Assembly: GCA_964541025.1 (NCBI GenBank)
Contig: CAZIOW010000002.1
Location: 1 to 62,391, forward strand
Length of the DNA: 62,391 bases
Direction of reading: 5' to 3'
DNA from: JAGDXO01 sp964541025
GTDB taxonomy: Archaea > Thermoplasmatota > Thermoplasmata > Thermoplasmatales > GCA-001856825
Shown here: positions 51,308 through 60,071 of the stretch, piece after piece
How positions within the stretch are numbered: the stretch's first letter is position 1
How the letters are laid out: each line of letters opens with the position of its first letter
Program-made: the position numbers and the translations under genes
The notes under the pieces: generated by a model
Told to the model about the DNA's origin: nothing
The model's database searches: none
The model's input: only the letters and a program-made list of their open reading frames with translations

Positions 51308-52221
51308 TATATCTCCTTGACAGGGAGGAAATGGTTCAACTTTTTAAGAACATCTCAGAGGACTACGAAACATTTGGAACAGTTTCAGACCATGGGGAAA
51401 TAGTTTTTGATTCAGTTAGGAAATTTGAAGAAATAATAGATGGCAGAAGCAAGTATGCTCCAAAGGAATTTCTTATAGCAAGAAATGAAAATGTTCTTCA
51501 GCTTCCTGAGATTGAAAAGAAGGCTGTGTTTGGAGTGAGAAGCTGCGACCTTAAGGGATTTTACATAATGGATAAACAGATATATGGAAAGGACCCATTT
51601 TATACAGCAAGAAGAGACAGCACTCTCTTCATTAACTTTGTTTGCAGGGAGCCCTGCGAAGGCGGTTTCTGCTCATCATTCGGTGGGCCTGTCCTCAATG
51701 AATATCAGATACAGATTATTCCAGACAATGGGAATTATGTAGTGATGGTATCCAGTGAGTTTGAAAAATATATGAAGGGATTCAGGACCGCGGATAATTA
51801 TGACATCGAGAATTTCAGGAAGAAATTTGACAGCAAGATGAAAAAACTGCCTGTTGAAGGGATTGAGAAAAGAATAAAATGGAATTCAGTGCTATGGAAG
51901 GAGTATGCATCAATATGCATATCATGCGGTGCCTGCAATTATTCGTGCCCCACGTGCTATTGTTTTGACCTTTATGACAGGGAAGATGATAGGCTAAGGG
52001 AATGGGACTCATGCATACTTTCAGGCTTCACATCATCCAGTGCAGGCAACACAAGGCCTGATCTTGACGAAAGGCTCAGGCAGAGATTTTATCACAAATA
52101 TGTTTATTACAAGAAATCAAAGGATGTTTACCTTTGCACTGGATGCAACAGATGCACCGAAGACTGTCCCGTGGACATTGATATAAAGGAGGTGATAACA
52201 CATGATTATTCAAAGGAATGA
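51304..52221 (+). CDS. Iron-sulfur electron-transfer subunit, sulfhydrogenase beta / HydB-AsrA family
   Basis: A 305-residue protein with two 4Fe-4S sites near the C-terminus: CISCGACNYSCPTCYCFD (about residue 205) and CTGCNRCTEDCPVDIDI (about 280). The first 200 residues have KEFLIARNENVLQLP and VFGVRSCDLKGFYIMDKQ, the family's substrate-free beta domain. It passes electrons between FdhA and the flavin subunit. Start is TTG 51304 preceded by AAGGTGA; ATG 51331 is an alternative. Strong coupling to both neighbours. Confidence 0.85.
   Translation: MIYLLDREEMVQLFKNISEDYETFGTVSDHGEIVFDSVRKFEEIIDGRSKYAPKEFLIARNENVLQLPEIEKKAVFGVRSCDLKGFYIMDKQIYGKDPFYTARRDSTLFINFVCREPCEGGFCSSFGGPVLNEYQIQIIPDNGNYVVMVSSEFEKYMKGFRTADNYDIENFRKKFDSKMKKLPVEGIEKRIKWNSVLWKEYASICISCGACNYSCPTCYCFDLYDREDDRLREWDSCILSGFTSSSAGNTRPDLDERLRQRFYHKYVYYKKSKDVYLCTGCNRCTEDCPVDIDIKEVITHDYSKE
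52187..52195 (+). promoter_or_regulatory. Shine-Dalgarno sequence of the flavoprotein gene
   Basis: AGGAGGTGA lies six bases before the ATG at 52202 and inside the preceding gene, fixing the start. Confidence 0.6.
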
Positions 52222-52987
52222 ATACCTTCCAGAATATTACAGAATTGAAAGCATTAAGTGGGAAACCCAGGATATTTATTCAATCGACATAAATGCACGG
52301 AATAATGGGCACTCAGGCCAGTTCTTCATGCTATCTGTTCCTGGAACGGGGGAAGCTGCCATATCTGTAGCGTCAGGAAAAGGCAGGAATTTATCATTCA
52401 CAATAAGAAAGATAGGAACTGTTACCGGTAAAATATATTCAGCTGAAAAAATAGGTTTAAGAGGACCTTATGGTAAGGGCTGGCCATGGGAAGAGTATGA
52501 CAACATAATGGCAGTTGCTGGAGGAATTGGTGTTCCGCCAATAAGAAGCATGATTGAAGAATTAATAGATGCGGGAAACAAAAGGGATATCACGTTTATA
52601 TATGGAGCAAGATCCCCCTCAGATCTCGTTTATAAAGAGAGGTTTGATGAATGGTCAAAATATGCTGACCTTGTAATTACAGTGGACAGGGGTGATGAGA
52701 AATGGAAAGGCAATACAGGATTTGTGACAGAATTCATAGGAAAAAAGAATGTTCCGAAGGATTCAGCAGTTTTCATCATAGGCCCACCTCTCATGATGAA
52801 GAATTCAGTTAATGAAGCCATTAAAATCGGCCTGAAGGAGGAGAATATATTCCTCTCACTTGAGAGGAGAATGGAATGCGGAATAGGTGTCTGCGGGCAC
52901 TGCAATCTGGGGGAATATTATGTTTGCGAAGACGGCCCCATATTCAGGTATTCTGATGTGAAGGATAAACCGGAACTATTCCTCTAG
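52202..52987 (+). CDS. FAD/NAD(P)-binding oxidoreductase, sulfhydrogenase gamma / HydG-AsrB family
   Basis: A 261-residue flavoprotein. An FAD-binding barrel (GQFFMLSVPGTGEA, RGPYGKGWP) leads to an NAD(P) Rossmann motif, MAVAGGIGVPPIRSMIEEL with FIYGARSPSDLVY, FIIGPPLMMKN, and a C-terminal 2Fe-2S site, MECGIGVCGHCNLGEYYVCEDG. It exchanges electrons between NAD(P)H and the iron-sulfur subunit. It overlaps the upstream gene by 20 bases. Third member of the FdhA-HydB-HydG unit; meets the convergent AOR gene. Confidence 0.9.
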   Translation: MIIQRNEYLPEYYRIESIKWETQDIYSIDINARNNGHSGQFFMLSVPGTGEAAISVASGKGRNLSFTIRKIGTVTGKIYSAEKIGLRGPYGKGWPWEEYDNIMAVAGGIGVPPIRSMIEELIDAGNKRDITFIYGARSPSDLVYKERFDEWSKYADLVITVDRGDEKWKGNTGFVTEFIGKKNVPKDSAVFIIGPPLMMKNSVNEAIKIGLKEENIFLSLERRMECGIGVCGHCNLGEYYVCEDGPIFRYSDVKDKPELFL

Positions 52988-54837
52988 ACGTTTATATCCA
53001 ATTCCCTCAGAACGTTCTCATTTGGTTTTCCATCTTTATCTATTCCAACTTCCTGCAGATATTCGCTTACCATGGTCTCGTAATCAATGGTTACCCCTGC
53101 AGTCGGTCCATCATCGAGTGGAGGCAATCCAACCATTCTTCCCGGGGGTTTTATACTCCAAACGTTGATCTTCTGTTTATAGTTGAATAGATATCTGCTG
53201 ACCTGTATTCTCTTGCCAATCATCATGAGCTCTTCGCTGTCCATGTCCCATCCCATTATTGCCTTGAATAGTCTGAGATAGGGATAAGAATTCGGCCAGA
53301 CGGAAGTTGAAAATAAACACATTCCCGTGGAATTTATAATCTGAGTACCATATGAAGAAAGAGCCTGGAGTTTTCCCTTTCCAGAATACATATATCTTTC
53401 TATCTTCCTGTTACCAACATTGTATTCAAAAGGAAGAGTCATACTCCCACCTTCATCAAAGCCAAGCCCGCCGGCAGTATGTCTCCCCGGAGTTGGATCT
53501 GCAATGTATGTTGTTCCAAGTGATGGCATAAGCCGGGGATCATGCATTGGGAGATCCTGCCCGGCTACGTGCATTGCAAATTTTTCACTTCCCCTGCCTA
53601 TTATCTCAGATGCCTTCTTTGCTCCATCAGAAAGCACCAAGCCAAAACCCTCCCCCCTTGCTATTAGCTCAACGAGCCTTACCATTGCATCAGAATTTCC
53701 GAATCCTATGGGGAATCCTATATCCCTCTCTGTTATGAGACCATTTTCAAAACATTCGTTTGCGAATGCAATTACTGCTCCGGTTGAAATTATATCCAAT
53801 CCCTCCCTATTGCAAATCTCGAATGACATTGCCATTGCATCCAGATCCTTATTGAGGTTCAAACCTCCGAAGGCCCCTGTGCCTTCATATTCAAGCCTAT
53901 GGCCCTCAAGTGGACCGTATTTTGTGTTCCTTCTGACATGGCCACCACAGGCAAGCGTGCACTGTGCACATCCATATGACCTGATCTTATCCTTTGCAAT
54001 TTCTTCTCCGCTAATCTTTTTTGCACTCTCTTCACCGTAATCCCTGATCCCAACACCCTTCCAGTTCTTTATTGGAGTATCACCGTTCAGATGCGACGAC
54101 TCAGTTATGGCAGTTGTACCGTACAGCTGCCACGGTCTGGCAAGATCAATATTCTTGTTAAAATTAATCTGTATCTCTTTGAGAAGGGAAATTAGCATTT
54201 CCCTGTTGAAGACTTCAAATTTCCTTGTCCCCCTTACAATTATCCCCTTCAATTTCTTGGAACCCATTACAGCGCCAAGACCCGATCTTCCTGCAGCTCT
54301 TCCGTAGTCATTCATTATGGATGCCATAAGCATCTTCTTCTCTCCAGGAACACCAATAACAAGAGCCTGCCCCTTTGGTTCAATCTTTTTTAAGGAATCT
54401 TCAGTTTCATAAGCATTCTTTCCCCAGAGACTAGATGCATCCTCAAGGGAATATTTGCCATCATTTATCCTCAGAAAAACAGGATTACTTGAAATACCAT
54501 TGAAAAATACTGCATCAAATCCGCTGTTCTTCAACTCAGGTCCAAATTTACCGCCACAGTTGGCATCACCCCACGTGTTTGTTAGAGGCGATTTTGCAAC
54601 GACTTCAAATCTCCCTCCGAGCGGGACTCCGTGGCTGTTGAATATGCCTGTTACTATTCCCAGTATATTGTCTGGTCCAAGAGGATCCTCTCCACCCTTC
54701 ATCTCTCTGTTTAAGAAATATGAACCAAATCCATAGCCGCTCAGGTACTGCCTGTAAATTTTTTCAGGAACCTCCTCTTCCTGGAAAGTTTTATCTGTCA
54801 GATTGACCCAAAGAATTTTTCCATTAACTCCGTACAT
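52984..54837 (-). CDS. aor: Aldehyde:ferredoxin oxidoreductase (tungsten-bispterin family)
   Basis: A 617-residue AOR, normal length. The start GVNGKILWVNLTDKTFQEEEV, PLGGRFEVVAKSPLT and GDANCGGKFGPELKNSGFDAV bind the pterins. Iron-sulfur Cys come from CAQCTLACGGH near residue 291 and the later MCLFSTSVWP. It oxidises aldehydes to acids with ferredoxin. It overlaps the end of the flavoprotein gene by four bases (convergent). Users of the same pterin pathway sit side by side here. Whether aldehyde or glyceraldehyde is the substrate is unknown. Confidence 0.95.
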   Translation of the reverse strand: MYGVNGKILWVNLTDKTFQEEEVPEKIYRQYLSGYGFGSYFLNREMKGGEDPLGPDNILGIVTGIFNSHGVPLGGRFEVVAKSPLTNTWGDANCGGKFGPELKNSGFDAVFFNGISSNPVFLRINDGKYSLEDASSLWGKNAYETEDSLKKIEPKGQALVIGVPGEKKMLMASIMNDYGRAAGRSGLGAVMGSKKLKGIIVRGTRKFEVFNREMLISLLKEIQINFNKNIDLARPWQLYGTTAITESSHLNGDTPIKNWKGVGIRDYGEESAKKISGEEIAKDKIRSYGCAQCTLACGGHVRRNTKYGPLEGHRLEYEGTGAFGGLNLNKDLDAMAMSFEICNREGLDIISTGAVIAFANECFENGLITERDIGFPIGFGNSDAMVRLVELIARGEGFGLVLSDGAKKASEIIGRGSEKFAMHVAGQDLPMHDPRLMPSLGTTYIADPTPGRHTAGGLGFDEGGSMTLPFEYNVGNRKIERYMYSGKGKLQALSSYGTQIINSTGMCLFSTSVWPNSYPYLRLFKAIMGWDMDSEELMMIGKRIQVSRYLFNYKQKINVWSIKPPGRMVGLPPLDDGPTAGVTIDYETMVSEYLQEVGIDKDGKPNENVLRELDINV

Positions 54838-54916
54838 AGGCTACCATTGGAATATGAGATAAATAAATATCTGTCTCAATCGTATAATTTATTAGGTAAA
54901 CATCAATTAGGAAGCA

Positions 54917-55282
54917 ATGGCAGATCTTAATTTAGGCCCATATTTCCAGAATCAGTTAAAAGATGCTGAAAAACTCCAGAAACAGATAGAATCCCTCATG
55001 GCACAGCAGTACCAGTACGAGGTAAAATTGAGGGAAGATAAGAAAACACTTGATTATCTAAACAAGAGCAATGAGGATGATGAAGTATACAGGGAAGTAG
55101 GATCAATTCTTGTGAAAGTTAAGGATGTTGAAGCATTCAAAAAGGAAGTTGAGGAAGATATTGAGCTCGCAGAAATGAAGCTGAAATCACTCAAGGATCA
55201 GATTGAACAGCTGAACACGAAACTTAAGGGATTGACCGACGAAATCAATAAAATATATCAGAAATCAAATAATAAAAATTAA
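54917..55282 (+). CDS. pfdB: Prefoldin subunit beta
   Basis: A 121-residue protein: two long coiled-coil helices (residues about 10-48 and 75-118) joined by beta hairpin residues EVYREVGSILVKVKDV, the archaeal prefoldin beta pattern. With alpha subunits it forms a jellyfish-shaped chaperone handing nascent chains to the thermosome. TATA-like GTATAATTTATT stands about 30 bases upstream. It overlaps the queA end by four bases. Confidence 0.93.
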   Translation: MADLNLGPYFQNQLKDAEKLQKQIESLMAQQYQYEVKLREDKKTLDYLNKSNEDDEVYREVGSILVKVKDVEAFKKEVEEDIELAEMKLKSLKDQIEQLNTKLKGLTDEINKIYQKSNNKN

Positions 55283-56274
55283 TAAACCCTGTCAATCATC
55301 ATAGCATCTCCAAGACTGAAGAAATAATATCTATTCCCAATAGCCTCGCCATAGGCTTTCTTTATTCTTTCCTCTCCTCCAAAGGCGTAAACAAGCGCAA
55401 GAAGGGAAGATCTTGGAATATGGAAGTTTGTTATCAGATGGGTAAGGCCTGAATTAAACTTGTATCCTGGATAGATATATATCCTTGTCAAACCACTGTA
55501 AGGTCTGAGAACTCCTGAATATGAAGCTGTTTCAAGGGACCTGACGACGGTAGTTCCAACCCCCACAATCCTCCCCTTTGCATCTTCAATATCAGAAACA
55601 AGATTCTCAGTAACCTGAATGTCTTCCTCGTCAACTATATGTTTCCTTATATCCTCATCCTCTATGCTCTTGAATGTTCCGTATCCGACGGTGAGGAGAG
55701 CAAATGAAACCTTAACCCCTCTCTCTCTTATTTTATTTAGAAGGTTATTGCTGAAATGAAGGCTTGCTGTTGGAGCAGCAATGGATCCAGTCTCATCTCC
55801 TATCTCGTTCTGGTAGTAACTGAAATCCTGCCTGTTCTTAATGTATGGGGGAAGGGGAAGGTGACCTATACTTTCCAGGTAATCCCAGTCTATATTCCCA
55901 GAAAGAATTTTCTTGCCATCATCCCTGATTCTTACTTTTGCCTCTCTTTCTCCCACAATTATTACATCGTTATCCCTTACCTTTCCAGCTATTAGCGAGA
56001 CGAACCCCTCCTCATCTCTCTCCAGGACAGTTATCTTGAGTATCCCGCCTGTATGTTTTCGTCCATAGACCAGTGCCTTTCTGACTCTAGTACGGTTCAG
56101 AATGAGGAGGTCACCTTTTGAAAGTATATTTAGTATTTCAGGAAATTTTCTGTGATATAATTCATTACCATCAATCTGCATAAGTCTCGCATCCTCCCTT
56201 GATGAAGGGGGCTCCTGTCTAATCAGCTCTCTGGGCAAATTGTAACTGTAATTATCAATAGAATACTCTTGCAT
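55279..56274 (-). CDS. queA: S-adenosylmethionine:tRNA ribosyltransferase-isomerase QueA
   Basis: A 331-residue QueA. Characteristic blocks are YNLPRELIRQEPPSSREDARLM, LLILNRTRVRKALVYGRK, GSIAAPTASLHFSNNLL, VTENLVSDIEDAKGRIVGVGTTVVRSLE and the C-terminal TNFHIPRSSLLALVYAFGG. In bacteria it makes epoxyqueuosine in tRNA. Archaea usually make archaeosine, which does not need QueA, so its presence is notable. The sequence looks complete. It could come from bacteria by transfer or have a different role. No other que gene is in the window. Confidence 0.9.
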   Translation of the reverse strand: MQEYSIDNYSYNLPRELIRQEPPSSREDARLMQIDGNELYHRKFPEILNILSKGDLLILNRTRVRKALVYGRKHTGGILKITVLERDEEGFVSLIAGKVRDNDVIIVGEREAKVRIRDDGKKILSGNIDWDYLESIGHLPLPPYIKNRQDFSYYQNEIGDETGSIAAPTASLHFSNNLLNKIRERGVKVSFALLTVGYGTFKSIEDEDIRKHIVDEEDIQVTENLVSDIEDAKGRIVGVGTTVVRSLETASYSGVLRPYSGLTRIYIYPGYKFNSGLTHLITNFHIPRSSLLALVYAFGGEERIKKAYGEAIGNRYYFFSLGDAMMIDRVY

Positions 56275-56298
56275 TCTTTTCTTAATTGCACCACGAAA

Positions 56299-58194
56299 TT
56301 AATTCTTTCTCCCGTTGAAATGGTCAAGAACCGTTATCACGAATTCTGCATGACTCCAAACAAGGGGAGAAACGGAAATTGGCCTGCCATCATAGGGATT
56401 AATTTGTTCAGAGAAGACTCCGGATGGTTGCGCATGGTCCACAACCCAGTTTATTAGATTCCTGCTTTCATCCATTTTTCCCAGAGAAGTATAATAGTCA
56501 GCTCCCCAGAGAGTCGTTATGACCCACGGATTTCCTGGAATATTCCTGTCATCCTTCACTCTCTGATAATAATCGTTCTCATATCTCGCCAGCCCCCCAA
56601 CCTTGGGGACCCAGAGCTTGTTGAATATTTTATTGGCAGTTGAAACCATCATGGGATCATCTGGCTGCAGAAGTCCAAATCTCGAAATAGAGAAAAGTGC
56701 TGAGTCAACTGTGAAATCCAATTTTCCATTTATCAACGACCTAGCAAATCTTTCGTTATCCTGAGAATAGAATTTTCTGATAAATGATTCTTTCATTTTC
56801 AGGGCAGCGTCTGCATACTTCCTGTTCAGAGAATCCTCTCCTAGTATATCTGAGAATTTCGCTGCTGAAACAAGGGCAGCGTAGGTCGTTGCAATTGTGA
56901 ATGCATGAATACCATACCTCTCTTCCCACAGATCGTACGAAGGTTTTGGCAATCCATCTTCATCCCTAAAATCCGTGATGAAATCAGCTGCCTTTCGAAT
57001 CAGATTCTCATAAATATCAGAAATGAATTCAAGGTCGTTCACCCTCCTGTGATAATTCCACAATGACCACAGAACCAGGGAAGTCTCATCCTCCTGTATA
57101 GGGATAATTGGTTTTCCATCCATAACCCTTGGTATCCAGCTTGATGCCATTGTTCCATTAAGATTGTACTTATGTGCAAAATAGCCTCCGGATAGGATTG
57201 TGTCAGCGGAGAAATTGAAGAAAAGTCTTGCGGGTCCATAATGAGTTGAATTCATCAGAGCATAAGCGGCAATTGATGAGTCTCTTGGCCACACATAGTA
57301 ATAACCATCTCTATTTGATTTCAATATATCGCTGTCGCTGGAAGCTACTATACCTCCTATCTCATTCATATGGCTCCTTATTATGAACAGTGATCTTTTG
57401 AATAGAGACCCCACATTATTCTCAAGTCCAAAGTTTTTCTTCGATGACCAAAGTTTCCAGAAATTACCCGTCCTGTACTCCATATATTTCAGGGCACTGT
57501 AATCCGGAATATTATTTGTCAGAGACTCAAGGTCCCTGGAACACTTGATGAAGTAATATATCTCTTCAGATTTTCCACTATCAATTTCTATTTTATGTGA
57601 GATTACGGAATCCACTGAACCAATAGAAATTGTGTTCATTGAAAGAATTCCATCCTCCGCATCCTTCCAAGTCCCTTCCATCCCTCCGAAATCCTTTATC
57701 CCGATTGCATATGATGAGAAAGATGAATTTTTATCATCCCGACTGGACGCGAGGAAATACCTTCTCTCCTTGTAATGAATTATTGAAGGTCCTGAGGGTT
57801 CATAGTATGCTGTATCCCCTATGTTATTTCCATATATGTTGAAATTTTGGTGGAAAAACAAGTTAACATCCACTGGGAATGAATTGTTGTTCTTCATTGA
57901 GATGCGTCTCAGAAAAATGTCTTCATAAGGATATACCGCATTATAACTTGTGAATTCAACATTTTCAAAGTCAAAATATATTCTACCAATAGCAGTATGA
58001 TCAAGATAATCAGCATCCCTTATTATTTTTCTATCAACCCAAGTGAACTTCCCATTCACCATTACTCCGTTCCTGAATGGATGTCCCCCATGATTCTCCG
58101 ACTGTGTTTTTGAATAGTAAAAATCCATCAAATTCATATCTGAATCAAATGTGACCAGCAACCTCCCGTTTCCCAACGGAAGAAATCTTACCAT
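56299..58194 (-). CDS. Glucoamylase-like glycoside hydrolase, family GH15
   Basis: A 631-residue protein with an N-terminal beta-sandwich (MVRFLPLGNGRLLVTFDSD, then FTSYNAVYPYEDIFLRRIS) and a C-terminal alpha/alpha barrel: GYYYVWPRDSSIAAYALMNS, IPIQEDETSLVLWSLW, KPSYDLWEERYGIHAFT and GLARYENDYYQRV, as in archaeal glucoamylases and trehalases. It cleaves alpha-1,4 (and 1,6) glucosidic bonds, releasing glucose; no signal peptide, so intracellular. An ATG five codons upstream (58209) exists, but the TATA-like sequence at 58212-58223 and family starts favour 58194. Divergent from the debranching gene. Confidence 0.9.
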   Translation of the reverse strand: MVRFLPLGNGRLLVTFDSDMNLMDFYYSKTQSENHGGHPFRNGVMVNGKFTWVDRKIIRDADYLDHTAIGRIYFDFENVEFTSYNAVYPYEDIFLRRISMKNNNSFPVDVNLFFHQNFNIYGNNIGDTAYYEPSGPSIIHYKERRYFLASSRDDKNSSFSSYAIGIKDFGGMEGTWKDAEDGILSMNTISIGSVDSVISHKIEIDSGKSEEIYYFIKCSRDLESLTNNIPDYSALKYMEYRTGNFWKLWSSKKNFGLENNVGSLFKRSLFIIRSHMNEIGGIVASSDSDILKSNRDGYYYVWPRDSSIAAYALMNSTHYGPARLFFNFSADTILSGGYFAHKYNLNGTMASSWIPRVMDGKPIIPIQEDETSLVLWSLWNYHRRVNDLEFISDIYENLIRKAADFITDFRDEDGLPKPSYDLWEERYGIHAFTIATTYAALVSAAKFSDILGEDSLNRKYADAALKMKESFIRKFYSQDNERFARSLINGKLDFTVDSALFSISRFGLLQPDDPMMVSTANKIFNKLWVPKVGGLARYENDYYQRVKDDRNIPGNPWVITTLWGADYYTSLGKMDESRNLINWVVDHAQPSGVFSEQINPYDGRPISVSPLVWSHAEFVITVLDHFNGRKN

Positions 58195-58242
58195 GATGGA
58201 TAATGACATACTGATTATTAAGTTATCACAGTAATTCGTTTG

Positions 58243-58253
58243 GAAATTATAGA
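58243..58253 (+). promoter_or_regulatory. TATA-like box for the debranching enzyme gene
   Basis: AAATTATAGAA is centred about 25 bases before ATG 58273, supporting that first ATG as a leaderless start over the one at 58294. Confidence 0.4.
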
Positions 58254-58272
58254 ATATAGCAAAAATTAGTAA

Positions 58273-60069
58273 ATGAAGATATCATTTCTAATCATGAAAT
58301 TGTTGAGAGAATGGATTGTGGGAAACAGGAACGGATACTATTCAAGTTCCACCGTTTCTCAGGCTCACACGCGTTCATACCACGGTATGTTCGTAACACT
58401 GGAAGGCGATCATTCCAGAAATGTGCTGCTCTCGAAGATGTGGGAAAATATGAAATCAGGGGAAAATGAATATGGTACAGACTGCAATTACTTCGGAGAT
58501 ATTGTTCATCCCAGGGGATATAAATACCTCTATGAATATGAGGATTATCCGATTCCAACATTCAAATTCAGAATTGGTGAAGTTGTTATGGAAAAGGAGA
58601 TCCTGTGGGATCCCAATCATAACGCCCTTTACATCAGATATACCTTCCCGGAAAGAATTCCTGATATGTTTTCCGTGACCCCTCTTCTAGCGTTCAGGAA
58701 GGCCGGATCAATTAATAAGGATGCAAACGGAGTAAGCATATCAAGGAACAATGATGAATTGACCTTCCAAAGAGGAGAGATGAGACTTTCAGTCAATAAT
58801 GGAAATTATTTCTTTGAAAATGCCGACATCTACAGAAATTTTACTTATAACGAGGAAAGGGAAAGGGGATATGGATACAGTGAAGATTTATTTTCACCCG
58901 GAATATTCAAATTTGAAGGTCAGAGGGAAATCATATTCAGATTCCATCAGGGAGAGGAGAAGACTGAATTCCAGAAGAGTAAAAATTCATTCATAAAATT
59001 CACTTCGCCTACTTTCAAGAATTCAGAAATTCCTGAAAGAATGCAGGGTATTTCAAATTTCTTCATAACAGGTGATAATATAATAGCTGGTTATCACTGG
59101 TTCGGAGCCTGGAGCAGGGATGCACTCATCTCAATACCAGGCCTGCTTCTCGTCAGAGGAAAATTTGATGAAGCCAAAGGGATCCTTTCCAGAATGATGA
59201 GGCTGTACCCAGATGGAAAGATAAGAAATTATGAGGGAGGGGAAATATTCCCCGCGGATTCACCGCTGCTGTTTATCTACGCTCTCAAGAAATACATGGA
59301 TTACAGCAACGATTTGTCATTCATAAGATCAAGTATAAATTATCTCGATTCCATCATGAACAACTATATAGATGGTTTTGAGGGAATAAAGATGGAAGAT
59401 GCACTCATAACTGTTCCTCAAGGCACAACGTGGATGGATGCAAGATGTGACGGCAATTTCATAACTCCCAGAAGTGGAAAACCAGTTGAAATAAATGCAC
59501 TGTGGTTCAATGCTCTATCATCAATGAAGGAATTTTATTTCAAAATGAATATCAAGCCTCCGGAGAATTATGATGAGGTCATAGCAAAGGTAAGATCAAA
59601 ATTCATAGAAAAATTTGTGGAAGGAAATAGTATTAAGGACCTGGCTGATCCGGACGATCATTCAATCAGGCCAAACATGCTATTTGCCTTTTCACTTCCA
59701 TATCCCGTGATTAACAATATAAAGCCATTCCTTGAAAGCATAAAGGATTTAATAACACCATACGGATTGAGAACATTATCTCCGTCAGACAGAAATTTCG
59801 TATCGGTATATGAGGGGGATCAGTGTTCCAGGGACATGGCATACCACAATGGGACTGTATGGCCATGGTTGATAGGTCCATACATAACATCAGCAGTCAG
59901 GGCAGGTGTCAGGAAAGATTATCTAAGAAATTATTTTGGGGGTATAATGAACTTGAATTATATCCCCGAAATTTTCGACGGATTCATTCCTGATAATCCG
60001 AAAGGATGCATGATTCAGGCATGGAGTTATGCAGAAATAATCAGGGCGTACATAGAGGACCTGAGGTAA
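58273..60069 (+). CDS. Glycogen debranching enzyme (amylo-alpha-1,6-glucosidase type)
   Basis: A 598-residue protein of the archaeal GDE family: REWIVGNRNGYYSSSTVSQ and HTRSYHGMFVTLEG in the N-terminal domain, then the helical barrel with GYHWFGAWSRDALISIPGLLL, QGTTWMDARCDG, VEINALWFNALSSMK and MAYHNGTVWPWLIGPYI. It hydrolyses alpha-1,6 branches. The TATA box supports ATG 58273. glgA-like ATG 60072 begins two bases after its stop. Confidence 0.93.
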   Translation: MKISFLIMKLLREWIVGNRNGYYSSSTVSQAHTRSYHGMFVTLEGDHSRNVLLSKMWENMKSGENEYGTDCNYFGDIVHPRGYKYLYEYEDYPIPTFKFRIGEVVMEKEILWDPNHNALYIRYTFPERIPDMFSVTPLLAFRKAGSINKDANGVSISRNNDELTFQRGEMRLSVNNGNYFFENADIYRNFTYNEERERGYGYSEDLFSPGIFKFEGQREIIFRFHQGEEKTEFQKSKNSFIKFTSPTFKNSEIPERMQGISNFFITGDNIIAGYHWFGAWSRDALISIPGLLLVRGKFDEAKGILSRMMRLYPDGKIRNYEGGEIFPADSPLLFIYALKKYMDYSNDLSFIRSSINYLDSIMNNYIDGFEGIKMEDALITVPQGTTWMDARCDGNFITPRSGKPVEINALWFNALSSMKEFYFKMNIKPPENYDEVIAKVRSKFIEKFVEGNSIKDLADPDDHSIRPNMLFAFSLPYPVINNIKPFLESIKDLITPYGLRTLSPSDRNFVSVYEGDQCSRDMAYHNGTVWPWLIGPYITSAVRAGVRKDYLRNYFGGIMNLNYIPEIFDGFIPDNPKGCMIQAWSYAEIIRAYIEDLR

Positions 60070-60071
60070 GG

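Noticed and set aside
60006..60071. Upstream extension of the glycogen-synthase-like gene
   Set aside because: It reads through the end of the debranching gene; the KVSVLGWELPP start is the family's N-terminus.
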